Shown piece by piece: positions 8,707-15,534 of a stretch of 25,466 bases of DNA. Where the stretch lies: positions 1 to 25,466 of the forward strand of contig CAYZRS010000065.1 in NCBI GenBank assembly GCA_964480915.1. The letters are read 5' to 3'. Each line of letters begins with the position of its first letter. Within the stretch, counting starts at the first letter, position 1. The stretch is from CAWGCE01 sp964480915. GTDB taxonomy: Bacteria > Planctomycetota > Planctomycetia > Pirellulales > Pirellulaceae. The notes below the pieces were generated by a model. That model saw only the letters and a program-made list of their open reading frames with translations. It did not search any database and was not told the origin of the DNA. The translations under genes were made by a program, and so were the position numbers.

Positions 8707-10092
8707 ATGAGTCGGTCGACACGACAAATCTTTCACCGCGTATTCGTTTGGTCCGCAATCCTTCTGATCACGCTGCAACCAACGATGGCCGGTCACTGCC
8801 ATCGACGACCGCTTCGGCACCTGATGGGCAAGATCCGATCGATCGCCAGCTGCCGACCGACGTGCCGACCGGCGACCAGCTGCGCCGCGCCCTGCTATTC
8901 GGCGCCCATGAGCTACGCCAGCAATTGCAGCTCGTACAGCTCTGCACCCGTTTACAGTTCCGCACCTGTCTACAGTTCGCCTTCCTACAGCTACGCCAAC
9001 GAGACCATCGTTTCGGAAGGATACACCCCAGGCTATGCGGAGGAAGTCGTTTACGATTCGTATCCCACGTATGACACCGGTTACGAAGTGGTCTCCGATG
9101 CGGGCTATCAAGACTATGCCTATTCCGAACCGGTTGTAGAAAGTTCGGGCTGCAGCTCTTGCTGCGGTGGCGACAGCTACGTCTCGGCGCCCACCGACGA
9201 CGGCTACGTTTCTTCTTACGTGAGTGATGGGGTCGTCGTTGAAGATGGCACGTCGGTCATCATGGAAGATTCTGGTTACGTCGATGGCGGCATGATCGTC
9301 GAGGACAGCGGCTATAGCGACGGCACGATCGTTGACGACGGCAACTACACGGTCGTCGAAGATGGCAGCTACGACAATGGCGTGGTGGTCGAAGAATCGA
9401 CACCCATGATGGAAGGAAGTGGGACGCGAATCATGGAAGGAAGTGGGACGCGAACCATGGAAGGAAGTGGGACGCGAACCGAGATGCCGCAGCCAGCCGA
9501 AGTTCAAGCACCGGTCGATCCGGCGCCTGTCGAAGCGACGCCTGAATTTGAAGCGGACGACGACCTGGGTGGCGACTTCATGGACGAACCGGCCGAAGAG
9601 CCCGCGGCGGAACCGGCGGACGACGATATGTTTGGGGGCAGTGAGCCGGCCGCCGATGAGACGTCCGACGACCTCTTCGCAGAAGAACCGGCGGCGGACG
9701 ATACGGATAACATGTTTGGCGAAGAACCAGCCGATGACGATATGTTTGGCGAGGAACCGGCGGCCGACCCGATGGATGATGCCGACGATTTATTCCCGGA
9801 AGGCGACACCGAAGAACCGGCCGGCGAGGACGATTTGGACGATCTGTTTGGCGCCACGGAAACGGCACCTGCCAACGAACCGATCGGTATGCGAACTTGG
9901 ACCGACAACACCGGAAACTACAAAACGGTCGGTCAATTGGACACGATTGGCGCCGATTTCGTGCGACTGCTGAAAGAGAACGGGCATTACAGCACCGTTC
10001 CGATGCATCGACTGTCGCCGACGGATGTCGAGTACGTCCAACTGATGGCCCAGCGCAAGGGCGATACCGAATTGAAATTCGCCGCGAACTAG
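8707..10092 (+). CDS. secreted repeat-rich acidic protein with C-terminal SHD1 domain
   Basis: This 461-residue protein has a signal peptide ending near TMA|GHC (A28). A short basic, Cys-containing part follows, then Tyr/Ser-rich repeats (YSSAPV type), and then a long acidic Gly/Val/Asp-rich region (about 95-230). Three copies of MEGSGTR(I/T) come at about 235-258. A Glu/Asp/Pro/Ala-rich region with recurring FGEEPA units spans about 270-385. Residues about 394-447 match the SLA1 homology domain 1 (SHD1): RTWTDNTGNYKTVG, then ADFVRLLKENG, then VPMHRLSPTDVEYVQ. SHD1 in yeast Sla1 binds NPFxD endocytosis signals. In planctomycetes the domain is common in secreted proteins, where its partner is unknown. 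The N-terminal two thirds are probably disordered. The gene is single and ends at a strong terminator. Confidence 0.85.
   Translation: MSRSTRQIFHRVFVWSAILLITLQPTMAGHCHRRPLRHLMGKIRSIASCRPTCRPATSCAAPCYSAPMSYASNCSSYSSAPVYSSAPVYSSPSYSYANETIVSEGYTPGYAEEVVYDSYPTYDTGYEVVSDAGYQDYAYSEPVVESSGCSSCCGGDSYVSAPTDDGYVSSYVSDGVVVEDGTSVIMEDSGYVDGGMIVEDSGYSDGTIVDDGNYTVVEDGSYDNGVVVEESTPMMEGSGTRIMEGSGTRTMEGSGTRTEMPQPAEVQAPVDPAPVEATPEFEADDDLGGDFMDEPAEEPAAEPADDDMFGGSEPAADETSDDLFAEEPAADDTDNMFGEEPADDDMFGEEPAADPMDDADDLFPEGDTEEPAGEDDLDDLFGATETAPANEPIGMRTWTDNTGNYKTVGQLDTIGADFVRLLKENGHYSTVPMHRLSPTDVEYVQLMAQRKGDTELKFAAN
9409..9480 (+). repeat. three 24-base tandem repeats inside the SHD1 gene
   Basis: Three head-to-tail copies (9409-9432, 9433-9456, 9457-9480) begin ATGGAAGGAAGTGGGACGCG and differ at a single base, near the end of the unit (T in copy 1, C in copies 2 and 3). 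Each encodes MEGSGTR plus I or T. The near identity points to recent expansion by slippage or unequal exchange, and copy number probably varies among strains. Confidence 0.92.
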
Positions 10093-10120
10093 TCGCGTAC
10101 CGAAAAGAGACACGGTTTCA

Positions 10121-10150
10121 GGCCGCCGCGAATTTCGTGGCGGCCTTTTT
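10121..10150 (+). terminator. rho-independent terminator of the SHD1 gene
   Basis: GGCCGCCGCGA at 10121-10131 and TCGTGGCGGCC at 10135-10145 form an 11-base-pair stem (one G-T pair) with a 3-base loop, followed by five T. It lies 28 bases after the stop codon and directly abuts the stop of the convergent heme gene. Confidence 0.9.
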
Positions 10151-11572
10151 CTATTCCAACTGCGAAGCGGCTTGGCGACCACTGCGAACACACTGCGGGA
10201 GACCGACTCCCTCATAAGCGCTGCCGGCCAAGGCGAGGCCGCGCAGGCCGTCGAGCCGGCTGCGAATCGTCTCCACACGCCCCAAGTGTTTTAGGTTGTA
10301 CTGAGGGCTGGCGTCATGCCACACGGCGACGTCCAACACCCGGGCAGCCGATTTCAATTGCAAGAGTCGCCGCAACTCCGACTGAGCGATCACGGCCAAC
10401 TCGTCGGCTGGCAACTCGGCCACTTCCGGTTGCAGCGCCCCACCCAAGAACAAGCGCACCAATTCGTGCCCTTCCGGAGCCCGCCCCGCAAACTTGATGC
10501 TAGAAAAACTGGCCGCGATGATCGGTCTCTGCTCCCGCCGCGGCACCACAACGCCGAACGCAGAGAGCCGGTTCGCCAACGAATCATGGCTGACGGCGGC
10601 CGAAACGACAGCCACTTTCGTGTAGGGGATCGCACCCAGTGCACGTGATAATTCTTGATCCACGTTCGCCAGCAAGCGGGCCGCTGCGGCAGCCGAACAG
10701 GCAACGACAACCGCCTCAAAAGATTCGGTCGCAGTGCCCCCAGTCGACTCCGTCGCAACTGACCAGGATTCGCCCGCCCTGCTTAATGCGCTCACCCGAG
10801 TGTTCGCAAGCATGGAGACACCGGCCGCGGCCAACTGCTTTTCCAAGGCGCCAACCAACGTCCCCATACCACGGCGAAACGTTCTGAATTTTCCGTAGCG
10901 AGCACCCGATGCGGTCGACTGGCGAGACCCGGTCGCCAACAGGCCGCGAGTCACGCTGCCATATTTCTGCTCGAAGTCGACGTACTGCTTGATCGCCGCC
11001 GGGGCACTCAACAAGTCAGGGTCGGCCGAGTAAATCCCGGCGACGAGCGGCTGCGCCAAATATTCAAACGCCTCTTTCCCAATCCGACGAGCAATGAACT
11101 GCGTCACCGATTCTTCTGGCCCGGCGACTCGCCGCCGAACCCACGGTTCGAACGCCGCCCGCAAACGGGCCGCCCAGGGCAGGGCAGGGGAGGCAAGCAA
11201 AGCACGCCAATCGGTTGCCGCCATGAGTTGAAAACCGTGCGGAACAGGAATCAATCGGTCACCCCGGACAATCAAGGCTTGGCGATGTTCGGTATTGGTT
11301 TCGATCAATTCATCAAGCAATCCCAACTCCACGACCAGGTCGTACAGCTGAGGCAATGGCTCGGTCACCAAGAAGCTGTCTGCGCTCCGTTCCACAAGAA
11401 ACCCATCCATCTCGATGGTCTGCAGCACGCCCCCCATCTGATCCGCCGCCTCAAAGATCACGACGCGACGCCCGGGATTCGCTCGGATCGCCTGCCATGC
11501 GGCGCTCAGTCCGGCGATACCACCACCAATGACGGCGATCGAAGAGGCAGTTTTGTGTGCTGAGTCGGCCAT
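10151..11572 (-). CDS. hemG: protoporphyrinogen/coproporphyrinogen oxidase (HemY/CgoX type)
   Basis: This 473-residue FAD-dependent oxidase converts protoporphyrinogen IX to protoporphyrin IX, or coproporphyrinogen III to coproporphyrin III, late in heme synthesis. The dinucleotide-binding motif IAVIGGGIAGLSAA lies at 12-25, followed by an acidic residue E41 at the end of the second strand. QMGGVLQTIEMDGFLVERSADSF covers the usual GG and substrate-side block. The C-terminal GLALAGSAYEGVGLPQCVRSG is the second FAD-binding segment typical of this family. I prefer the ATG at 11572; a TTG at 11593 would add seven residues. No ribosome-binding site is clear. It is divergent from fhcD. Sequence alone does not tell me whether it is the proto- or copro-type, so the product name is deliberately broad. 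Confidence 0.9.
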   Translation of the reverse strand: MADSAHKTASSIAVIGGGIAGLSAAWQAIRANPGRRVVIFEAADQMGGVLQTIEMDGFLVERSADSFLVTEPLPQLYDLVVELGLLDELIETNTEHRQALIVRGDRLIPVPHGFQLMAATDWRALLASPALPWAARLRAAFEPWVRRRVAGPEESVTQFIARRIGKEAFEYLAQPLVAGIYSADPDLLSAPAAIKQYVDFEQKYGSVTRGLLATGSRQSTASGARYGKFRTFRRGMGTLVGALEKQLAAAGVSMLANTRVSALSRAGESWSVATESTGGTATESFEAVVVACSAAAAARLLANVDQELSRALGAIPYTKVAVVSAAVSHDSLANRLSAFGVVVPRREQRPIIAASFSSIKFAGRAPEGHELVRLFLGGALQPEVAELPADELAVIAQSELRRLLQLKSAARVLDVAVWHDASPQYNLKHLGRVETIRSRLDGLRGLALAGSAYEGVGLPQCVRSGRQAASQLE

Positions 11573-11783
11573 GCGGAGCGGTGAAGGTAACAAGTCGAGT
11601 CACGAAATCGATAAGATCAGCAGCCGCATTATGCACGCCCGCCGTGATCTTGGCAGTGCCACGTCGTCGCGGCAACACGATTGCTGCTTCACCAACCTTG
11701 ACAGCAGACAGGTTGGCGACAGAATCCATGTTCGCTCGCAGCCTGAAACACGCCCACACTCGCACCCCGGACAGTAGCCCGTT
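11573..11783. other. divergent intergenic region, heme oxidase gene and fhcD
   Basis: These 211 bases lie between the two divergent starts and must carry both promoters. I see no strong palindrome or consensus hexamers. Confidence 0.5.
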
Positions 11784-12674
11784 ATGAAACTCGGCTCGAC
11801 CGAAATCATGGAGACCTTCGCAGAAGGGTTTGGCATGCGCTACACGCGGCTTGTCATAACGGCTCACGACGAATACTGGCTCGACGCAGCGCTGCGCGCA
11901 GTCACCGGCTACGGCACTTCGGTCCTCGGTTGCGACTTAGAGATCGCGGTCGAAGGGCATCTGGCGGCCGAACAAACGCCCGATGGCCGTCCAGGCGCCG
12001 CCGTGATGGGTTTTGGATTTTCCAGCGAGGCGGTTGGGAAAGCGATTACGAATCGAGTCGGTCAATGCCTGATGACGGCCGCTTCCACTGCCGTCTACGA
12101 CGGTTTGGCCAACGCCGAAAAACGACTCGATCTGGGCAACTTCGTCCGCTTCTTTGGTGATGGATTTCAAAAAAGTAAAGTCATCGGCTCGCAGCGCTAC
12201 TGGCGCATCCCGGTGATGGAAGGTGAGTTCGTCGTCGAAGATACTTGCGGGGTGGAAAATGGTGTGGCTGGAGGCAACATCATCGTCCAAGGCGAAGATG
12301 GGGTGCAAACCTATGCGGCCGTCCGCCGAGCGATCGAAGCGATTGCCGAGATGCCCGAAGTGATCACTCCGTTTCCAGGCGGAGTCGCCCGCAGCGGCAG
12401 CAAAGTCGGATCGCAATACCAAGGACTGCGGGCTTCCACCGCCGAGGCGTATTGCCCTACGCTGCGGGGACGAGTCGAATCGCAACTGCATCCGGATGCC
12501 AACTGCGCTTTAGAGATCGTCATTGACGGTGCCAATCAGACCGTTGTCGGGTCGGCGATGAAAGAGTGCGTGCAAGCGGCCGCCGGAAAGGGCGTCGTCG
12601 CCATCGGAGCCGGTAACTACGGTGGCCAACTAGGGCCCTACCACTTTCATCTGCACCAACTGCTGAAGTCTTAG
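11784..12674 (+). CDS. fhcD: formylmethanofuran--tetrahydromethanopterin N-formyltransferase
   Basis: This 296-residue protein matches archaeal Ftr and bacterial FhcD over its full length (family about 295-310 residues). It transfers a formyl group between a methanofuran-type cofactor and tetrahydromethanopterin, in formaldehyde oxidation or C1 exchange. Recognisable blocks are the N-terminal ETFAEGFGMRYTRLVITA, the segment AVMGFGFSSEAVGKAITNRVGQC, FVRFFGDGFQKSK, PVMEGEFVVED, GVAGGNIIVQGED, ITPFPGGVARSGSKVGSQY and the C-terminal GAGNYGGQLGPYHFHLHQLL. It is cytosolic. No fhcA, fhcB, fhcC, mch or mtd gene is in the window, so the pathway genes are dispersed or elsewhere. No strong ribosome-binding site is visible. 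It is followed by a hairpin that can act on the opposite strand. Confidence 0.93.
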   Translation: MKLGSTEIMETFAEGFGMRYTRLVITAHDEYWLDAALRAVTGYGTSVLGCDLEIAVEGHLAAEQTPDGRPGAAVMGFGFSSEAVGKAITNRVGQCLMTAASTAVYDGLANAEKRLDLGNFVRFFGDGFQKSKVIGSQRYWRIPVMEGEFVVEDTCGVENGVAGGNIIVQGEDGVQTYAAVRRAIEAIAEMPEVITPFPGGVARSGSKVGSQYQGLRASTAEAYCPTLRGRVESQLHPDANCALEIVIDGANQTVVGSAMKECVQAAAGKGVVAIGAGNYGGQLGPYHFHLHQLLKS

Positions 12675-12691
12675 TCTTGCCCGATCTGAGA

Positions 12692-12727
12692 AATCAAAAA
12701 AACAAGCCTGCCACCGGCAGGCTTGTT
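12692..12727 (-). terminator. rho-independent terminator of the secreted Cys protein gene
   Basis: AACAAGCCTGCC at 12701-12712 and its perfect complement at 12716-12727 form a 12-base-pair stem with a 3-base loop. On the minus strand it is followed by about seven T (A-run around 12695-12702). It therefore terminates the minus-strand gene starting at 13455. It may also form a roadblock hairpin in the fhcD transcript, but without a T-run on that side. Confidence 0.9.
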
Positions 12728-12768
12728 CTCGCTTCCGCAAAGGGCGTCGAATTCTTGTGAACCGACAA

Positions 12769-13455
12769 CTACTGAGTCGCCAAAAAGGCTCGCAAAAGTG
12801 ACTGCATCGGTCGATGCGAATGGTCGCGCGGCGAATCTCCCACAGTAATGGTCAAACCGGCCGGTCTCACCGGCGCCGTGCACACTTCCGGCCGCGGGCC
12901 AACCACTTCACGAACAGTCTGGACTCGATACAGTTCCGGTACCATCACACGGTAAGTGTGAATCGCCGGTGGACTGGGAATCGGAATCGTACAGACGGCG
13001 GGAGCGACAGGTTGTCGTCGGCAACTACAGTCGTTGACAGGGCAACCACAAGGTAAGTAATCGACTCGGAACGTCGTCCGGACTTCTGCACACGCCACAT
13101 CGTAGCGCGACTTGGCTTGCCGGATGGCCAAATTGTACGAACGACGGACATCGGCCAGCGTCTGGCGGTACAACTTTAGTTCGTCGCGACGATCGCAACG
13201 GATTTGATCGAGCGCGTCCGAGCGGGCCGGTTCGCACAGTCGTCGTGCTGCCCGTTCGGCGCATTTGAATTCGTTCACGCGAACCAGATGGTCCTTGCGA
13301 ATCTGTTTGATCGTGTAGTCCCGTTCTCGTTTGAGCTGCGCACGTTCATTGTTGTGACTGACGAGCAACGCATCGAGTCGTGGATGAGCCAGGGAAGTGG
13401 CGACCATCGCCAAAGTGCACAGGGTCGCGAGTAGTGTCGTGGTGTAGCGGTTCAT
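12769..13455 (-). CDS. secreted charged protein with a small cysteine cluster, unknown function
   Basis: This 228-residue protein is not one I recognise. The signal peptide MNRYTTTLLATLCTLAMVATSLA probably ends at A23. Residues 25-125 are rich in Arg, Lys, Asp and Glu and look helical (RRDELKLYRQTLADVRRSYNLAIRQAKSRYD), with isolated cysteines at 65, 74, 87 and 122. A cluster CGC...CSC follows, with C136, C138, C143 and C145, then a proline/valine-rich part containing YRVMVPELYRVQTVREVVG, which faintly recalls the valine-rich style of planctomycete wall proteins. I chose the ATG at 13455 because GGAGGA lies 8-9 bases upstream. It is divergent from the YTV wall-protein gene and ends at a perfect terminator. 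A structural role in the envelope is my guess only. Confidence 0.75.
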   Translation of the reverse strand: MNRYTTTLLATLCTLAMVATSLAHPRLDALLVSHNNERAQLKRERDYTIKQIRKDHLVRVNEFKCAERAARRLCEPARSDALDQIRCDRRDELKLYRQTLADVRRSYNLAIRQAKSRYDVACAEVRTTFRVDYLPCGCPVNDCSCRRQPVAPAVCTIPIPSPPAIHTYRVMVPELYRVQTVREVVGPRPEVCTAPVRPAGLTITVGDSPRDHSHRPMQSLLRAFLATQ

Positions 13456-13856
13456 TGCGAGTTTCCTCCGAAAGCGATCCATGGCGATCGGAAAGGCCGA
13501 GTCGCCCGCAGGTTGTTATTGCATGTGAGATACCAAACATTCGGCGCTATCGTGGCCAGCGGCTGGCGGCTGGCAAAAACCGCCTATTCATTGGTGGTTT
13601 AGGCCATCTGGCGATCCTTTAAGCCCCATTCCGCAAGTGCGGCCGAGCGCCCAAATGTCATCAAAACGATCACATTCGCTCTCAATCCAAGACCGGTTCA
13701 CCCCACGAATCGCCCAGCGATTGGCCAAACCGGGCATTTCACTCGGTTTGCCCACGCAACCGGTCCACGCCCAACAACCCTTACGCACATCCCCCAAATT
13801 CCCAAGTTCCACTGATCGTCAGCCTCAACTCTGACCGACAAATCTTTTGAGGACTG

Positions 13857-13912
13857 AAAGGTCAACGCACAAGACCCAGATTAACCAATCTGACATTTGG
13901 GCTTTGACCTTT
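13857..13912. repeat. nested inverted repeat upstream of the YTV gene
   Basis: Outer arms AAAGGTCAA (13857-13865) and TTGACCTTT (13904-13912) are exact complements. Between them CAGATT (13877-13882) and AATCTG (13887-13892) form a second perfect stem with loop AACC. This could be a regulator-binding site, a cruciform or a folded leader RNA. Confidence 0.6.
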
Positions 13913-13929
13913 AAGTGAGACGGATTAGC

Positions 13930-13954
13930 CGGGCGAGCGCTCGCAGCTCGCCCG
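13930..13954. repeat. GC-rich palindromic element, REP-like
   Basis: CGGGCGAGC at 13930-13938 and GCTCGCCCG at 13946-13954 pair perfectly over 9 bases with a 7-base loop. The form resembles dispersed intergenic palindromes (REP-like) of GC-rich bacteria. I see no second copy in this window, so the repeat-family assignment is inference. Confidence 0.5.
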
Positions 13955-14004
13955 TTCACGATAAACGCCGCTGCCCGTGCAGCGAAATGGATTTTGAGGA
14001 AAGC

Positions 14005-14024
14005 AAGCACCAAGTGCTTAAGCA
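14005..14024 (+). promoter_or_regulatory. overlapping alternative hairpins just before the YTV ribosome-binding site
   Basis: AAGCAC (14005-14010) pairs with GTGCTT (14014-14019), while TGCTTAAGCA (14015-14024) is itself a perfect palindrome sharing the same bases. The two pairings exclude each other and end 16 bases before the AGGAG, so this could tune translation or be coincidental. Confidence 0.35.
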
Positions 14025-14040
14025 TGTTTGCCCAGTAATT

Positions 14041-14045
14041 AGGAG
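14041..14045 (+). promoter_or_regulatory. Shine-Dalgarno AGGAG of the YTV gene
   Basis: AGGAG sits 7 bases before the ATG at 14053. It fixes that start over the longer in-frame opening at 13915, which would precede the signal peptide with 46 unrelated residues. Confidence 0.85.
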
Positions 14046-14052
14046 ATTTTGG

Positions 14053-15345
14053 ATGTTACGCAAAGCTCTCTACTCGTTGCCCGCAGTTGCAATTCTGCTG
14101 GCAGCAGGAAGTCTCTCTGCTCAATGCGGAGGATGTGGAGAAGCCGTTGCCTCAGATTGTGGTGGTTGTGGCACCACGACTCGGACGGTAATGGTTCCGA
14201 CACAGGTACAGGAACAGCGCATGCGCACTGTTACTAAGTATCGTCAAGAAACTCGCCAACGCACGTACAACGTGACGAAGCGAGTGCCTGTCACCAAGCA
14301 GGTTCAACAAACGGTTACAGTTAACGTCGCTCAACAGCAGAAGCGAATGGTTAACTACACAGTCCGCGTTCCTGTGAAGACTCAGGTAGCTCAGAACTAC
14401 ACTGTTCGAGTACCGGTCAAGCAACAGCGAACCGGCTACCGTAATCGTTACCGAGTTGTTCGTGAACAACACACTCGATCGGTTAATGTTCGAGGTGGAC
14501 ACTACGAAACTCGCACGAGCACCGTCATGGTTCGTGGTCGCGACAATTGTGGTTGCACAACCTGTTGCCCAAAGACGGTTTGCCGTCGCGTATGGGTTCC
14601 AGAATGTCGCACCAAGCAAGTTTGCTACACGACTCGACGAGTTGTTTGCGAAAAAGTTCCTTACACTTACTGTGTAACGACTTGGACTTGCCAAACGAAG
14701 ACTCGCATGGTTTGCAAGACTTCATGGTCTTGCCAAACTCGCCAGCGCGAAGTTTGCAGCACGATCTACGTTCCGCAGACCAAAACGGTCACGCGAAACG
14801 TTACGACGTACCAGTGCGTATCAGAGCAGAAGTCGCAAAGCTACTGCGTAAGCGTTCCTTACACGGAACAAGTTCCTTACACAGTTTGCGTGACCAAGAT
14901 GGTTCCAAAGACCATCGAAGCGCCTGCAGCTTCTGGTTGCGGTGGTGCTGCTAACGGTTGCGGCGGTGCAGCAGCTGGTTGCGGTGGTGCAGCAGCTGGT
15001 GCATGTGGCTGTGGTAACAGCGATTGTGGTGGTTGCGGTGCAGCTGCTTCGGATTGCGGTTGCGGCGCCGTTGCTGCTCCAGCATGTGGCGGTTGCAACG
15101 CTGCTCCAGCTTGCGGAAGCAGCTGTGGTGGTTGCGACAATGGCTGTGGCTGCAACAGCGGCTGTGGCCGAAGCCGATGCTGCGGTGGTCGTCTGCGAGG
15201 CATGATGGGCCGAGTTCGCGGCATGTTCCGATGCGGTGGCGGATGCGGATGCGGATCGTCTTGTGAGCCAAGCTGCGGATGTGCAGCTCCAGCTTGCAGT
15301 GGCGGATGTGCTGCTCCTTGCGAACCCAGCTGTGGATGTGCGTAA
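14053..15345 (+). CDS. cysteine-rich YTV-type planctomycete cell-wall protein
   Basis: This 430-residue protein has a clear signal peptide (MLRKALYSLPAVAILLAAGSLSA, then QCGGCG). The middle (about 45-290) is made of Val/Thr/Arg/Lys/Gln-rich strands with paired YTVRVPVK units and later VPYTxxVPYTVCV, the hallmark of the YTV family described as abundant, disulfide-linked wall proteins of planctomycetes. From about 165 on, cysteine is regularly spaced. Residues about 297-430 are a Gly/Cys/Ala-rich tail with GCGGAA and GCGC units, ending in two SCEPSCGCA-like motifs. The function is presumably structural: a cross-linked protein layer outside the outer membrane. Its codons favour T-ending GTT, GCT and ACT more than the neighbours do, which suits high expression. 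It has a strong ribosome-binding site and a strong terminator, and appears monocistronic. Confidence 0.85.
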   Translation: MLRKALYSLPAVAILLAAGSLSAQCGGCGEAVASDCGGCGTTTRTVMVPTQVQEQRMRTVTKYRQETRQRTYNVTKRVPVTKQVQQTVTVNVAQQQKRMVNYTVRVPVKTQVAQNYTVRVPVKQQRTGYRNRYRVVREQHTRSVNVRGGHYETRTSTVMVRGRDNCGCTTCCPKTVCRRVWVPECRTKQVCYTTRRVVCEKVPYTYCVTTWTCQTKTRMVCKTSWSCQTRQREVCSTIYVPQTKTVTRNVTTYQCVSEQKSQSYCVSVPYTEQVPYTVCVTKMVPKTIEAPAASGCGGAANGCGGAAAGCGGAAAGACGCGNSDCGGCGAAASDCGCGAVAAPACGGCNAAPACGSSCGGCDNGCGCNSGCGRSRCCGGRLRGMMGRVRGMFRCGGGCGCGSSCEPSCGCAAPACSGGCAAPCEPSCGCA

Positions 15346-15352
15346 CTCTACC

Positions 15353-15370
15353 CAGGCACACTAGTGCCTG
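15353..15370 (+). other. small hairpin between YTV stop and its terminator
   Basis: CAGGCAC (15353-15359) and GTGCCTG (15364-15370) pair perfectly with a 4-base loop, 8 bases after the stop codon and 30 before the main terminator. It may protect the 3' end of an abundant mRNA. Confidence 0.5.
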
Positions 15371-15399
15371 AGTAAAGCCAATCAATCGAAATTGCAATC

Positions 15400-15432
15400 G
15401 AGGCCGGACCCCAGTGTCCGGCCTCTTTTTTT
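15400..15432 (+). terminator. rho-independent terminator of the YTV gene
   Basis: GAGGCCGGAC (15400-15409) and GTCCGGCCTC (15416-15425) form a perfect 10-base-pair stem with a 6-base loop, followed by seven T. Confidence 0.95.
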
Positions 15433-15534
15433 ACCCATCGCCAGCCAGACGAGCTGCCCGCTCGCAATCCTCACGAAACGTGCCAACTTGAGGTAAGCTA
15501 GAAGAAGTGCGACACCCTTCACTTTTGGTTAACA

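Larger units (their letters stand above)
13456..14052. other. divergent intergenic region with several inverted repeats
   Basis: These 597 bases separate two divergent genes for exported proteins. The half near the minus-strand gene (13470-13850) shows no supported gene; its frames give unrecognisable peptides. The half near the YTV gene has four separate inverted repeats (13857-13912, 13930-13954, 13969-13984, 14005-14019) and a ribosome-binding site at 14041-14045. Confidence 0.7.

Noticed and set aside
9409..9480. Possible CRISPR-like repeats
   Set aside because: The copies are directly adjacent without spacers, in frame and inside a protein gene.
8497..9507. Long open frame (336 codons) on the minus strand opposite the SHD1 gene
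   Set aside because: Its peptide is a mirror of the repeat-rich plus-strand gene (His/Arg/Val-rich, including the tandem repeat read backwards). The plus strand has a signal peptide, a recognised domain and a terminator.
14930..15345. Repetitive GGTTGCGGTGGTGCAGC-type DNA as a separate repeat locus
   Set aside because: It is the coding sequence of the Gly/Cys/Ala-rich tail; periodicity follows the protein, not an independent element.
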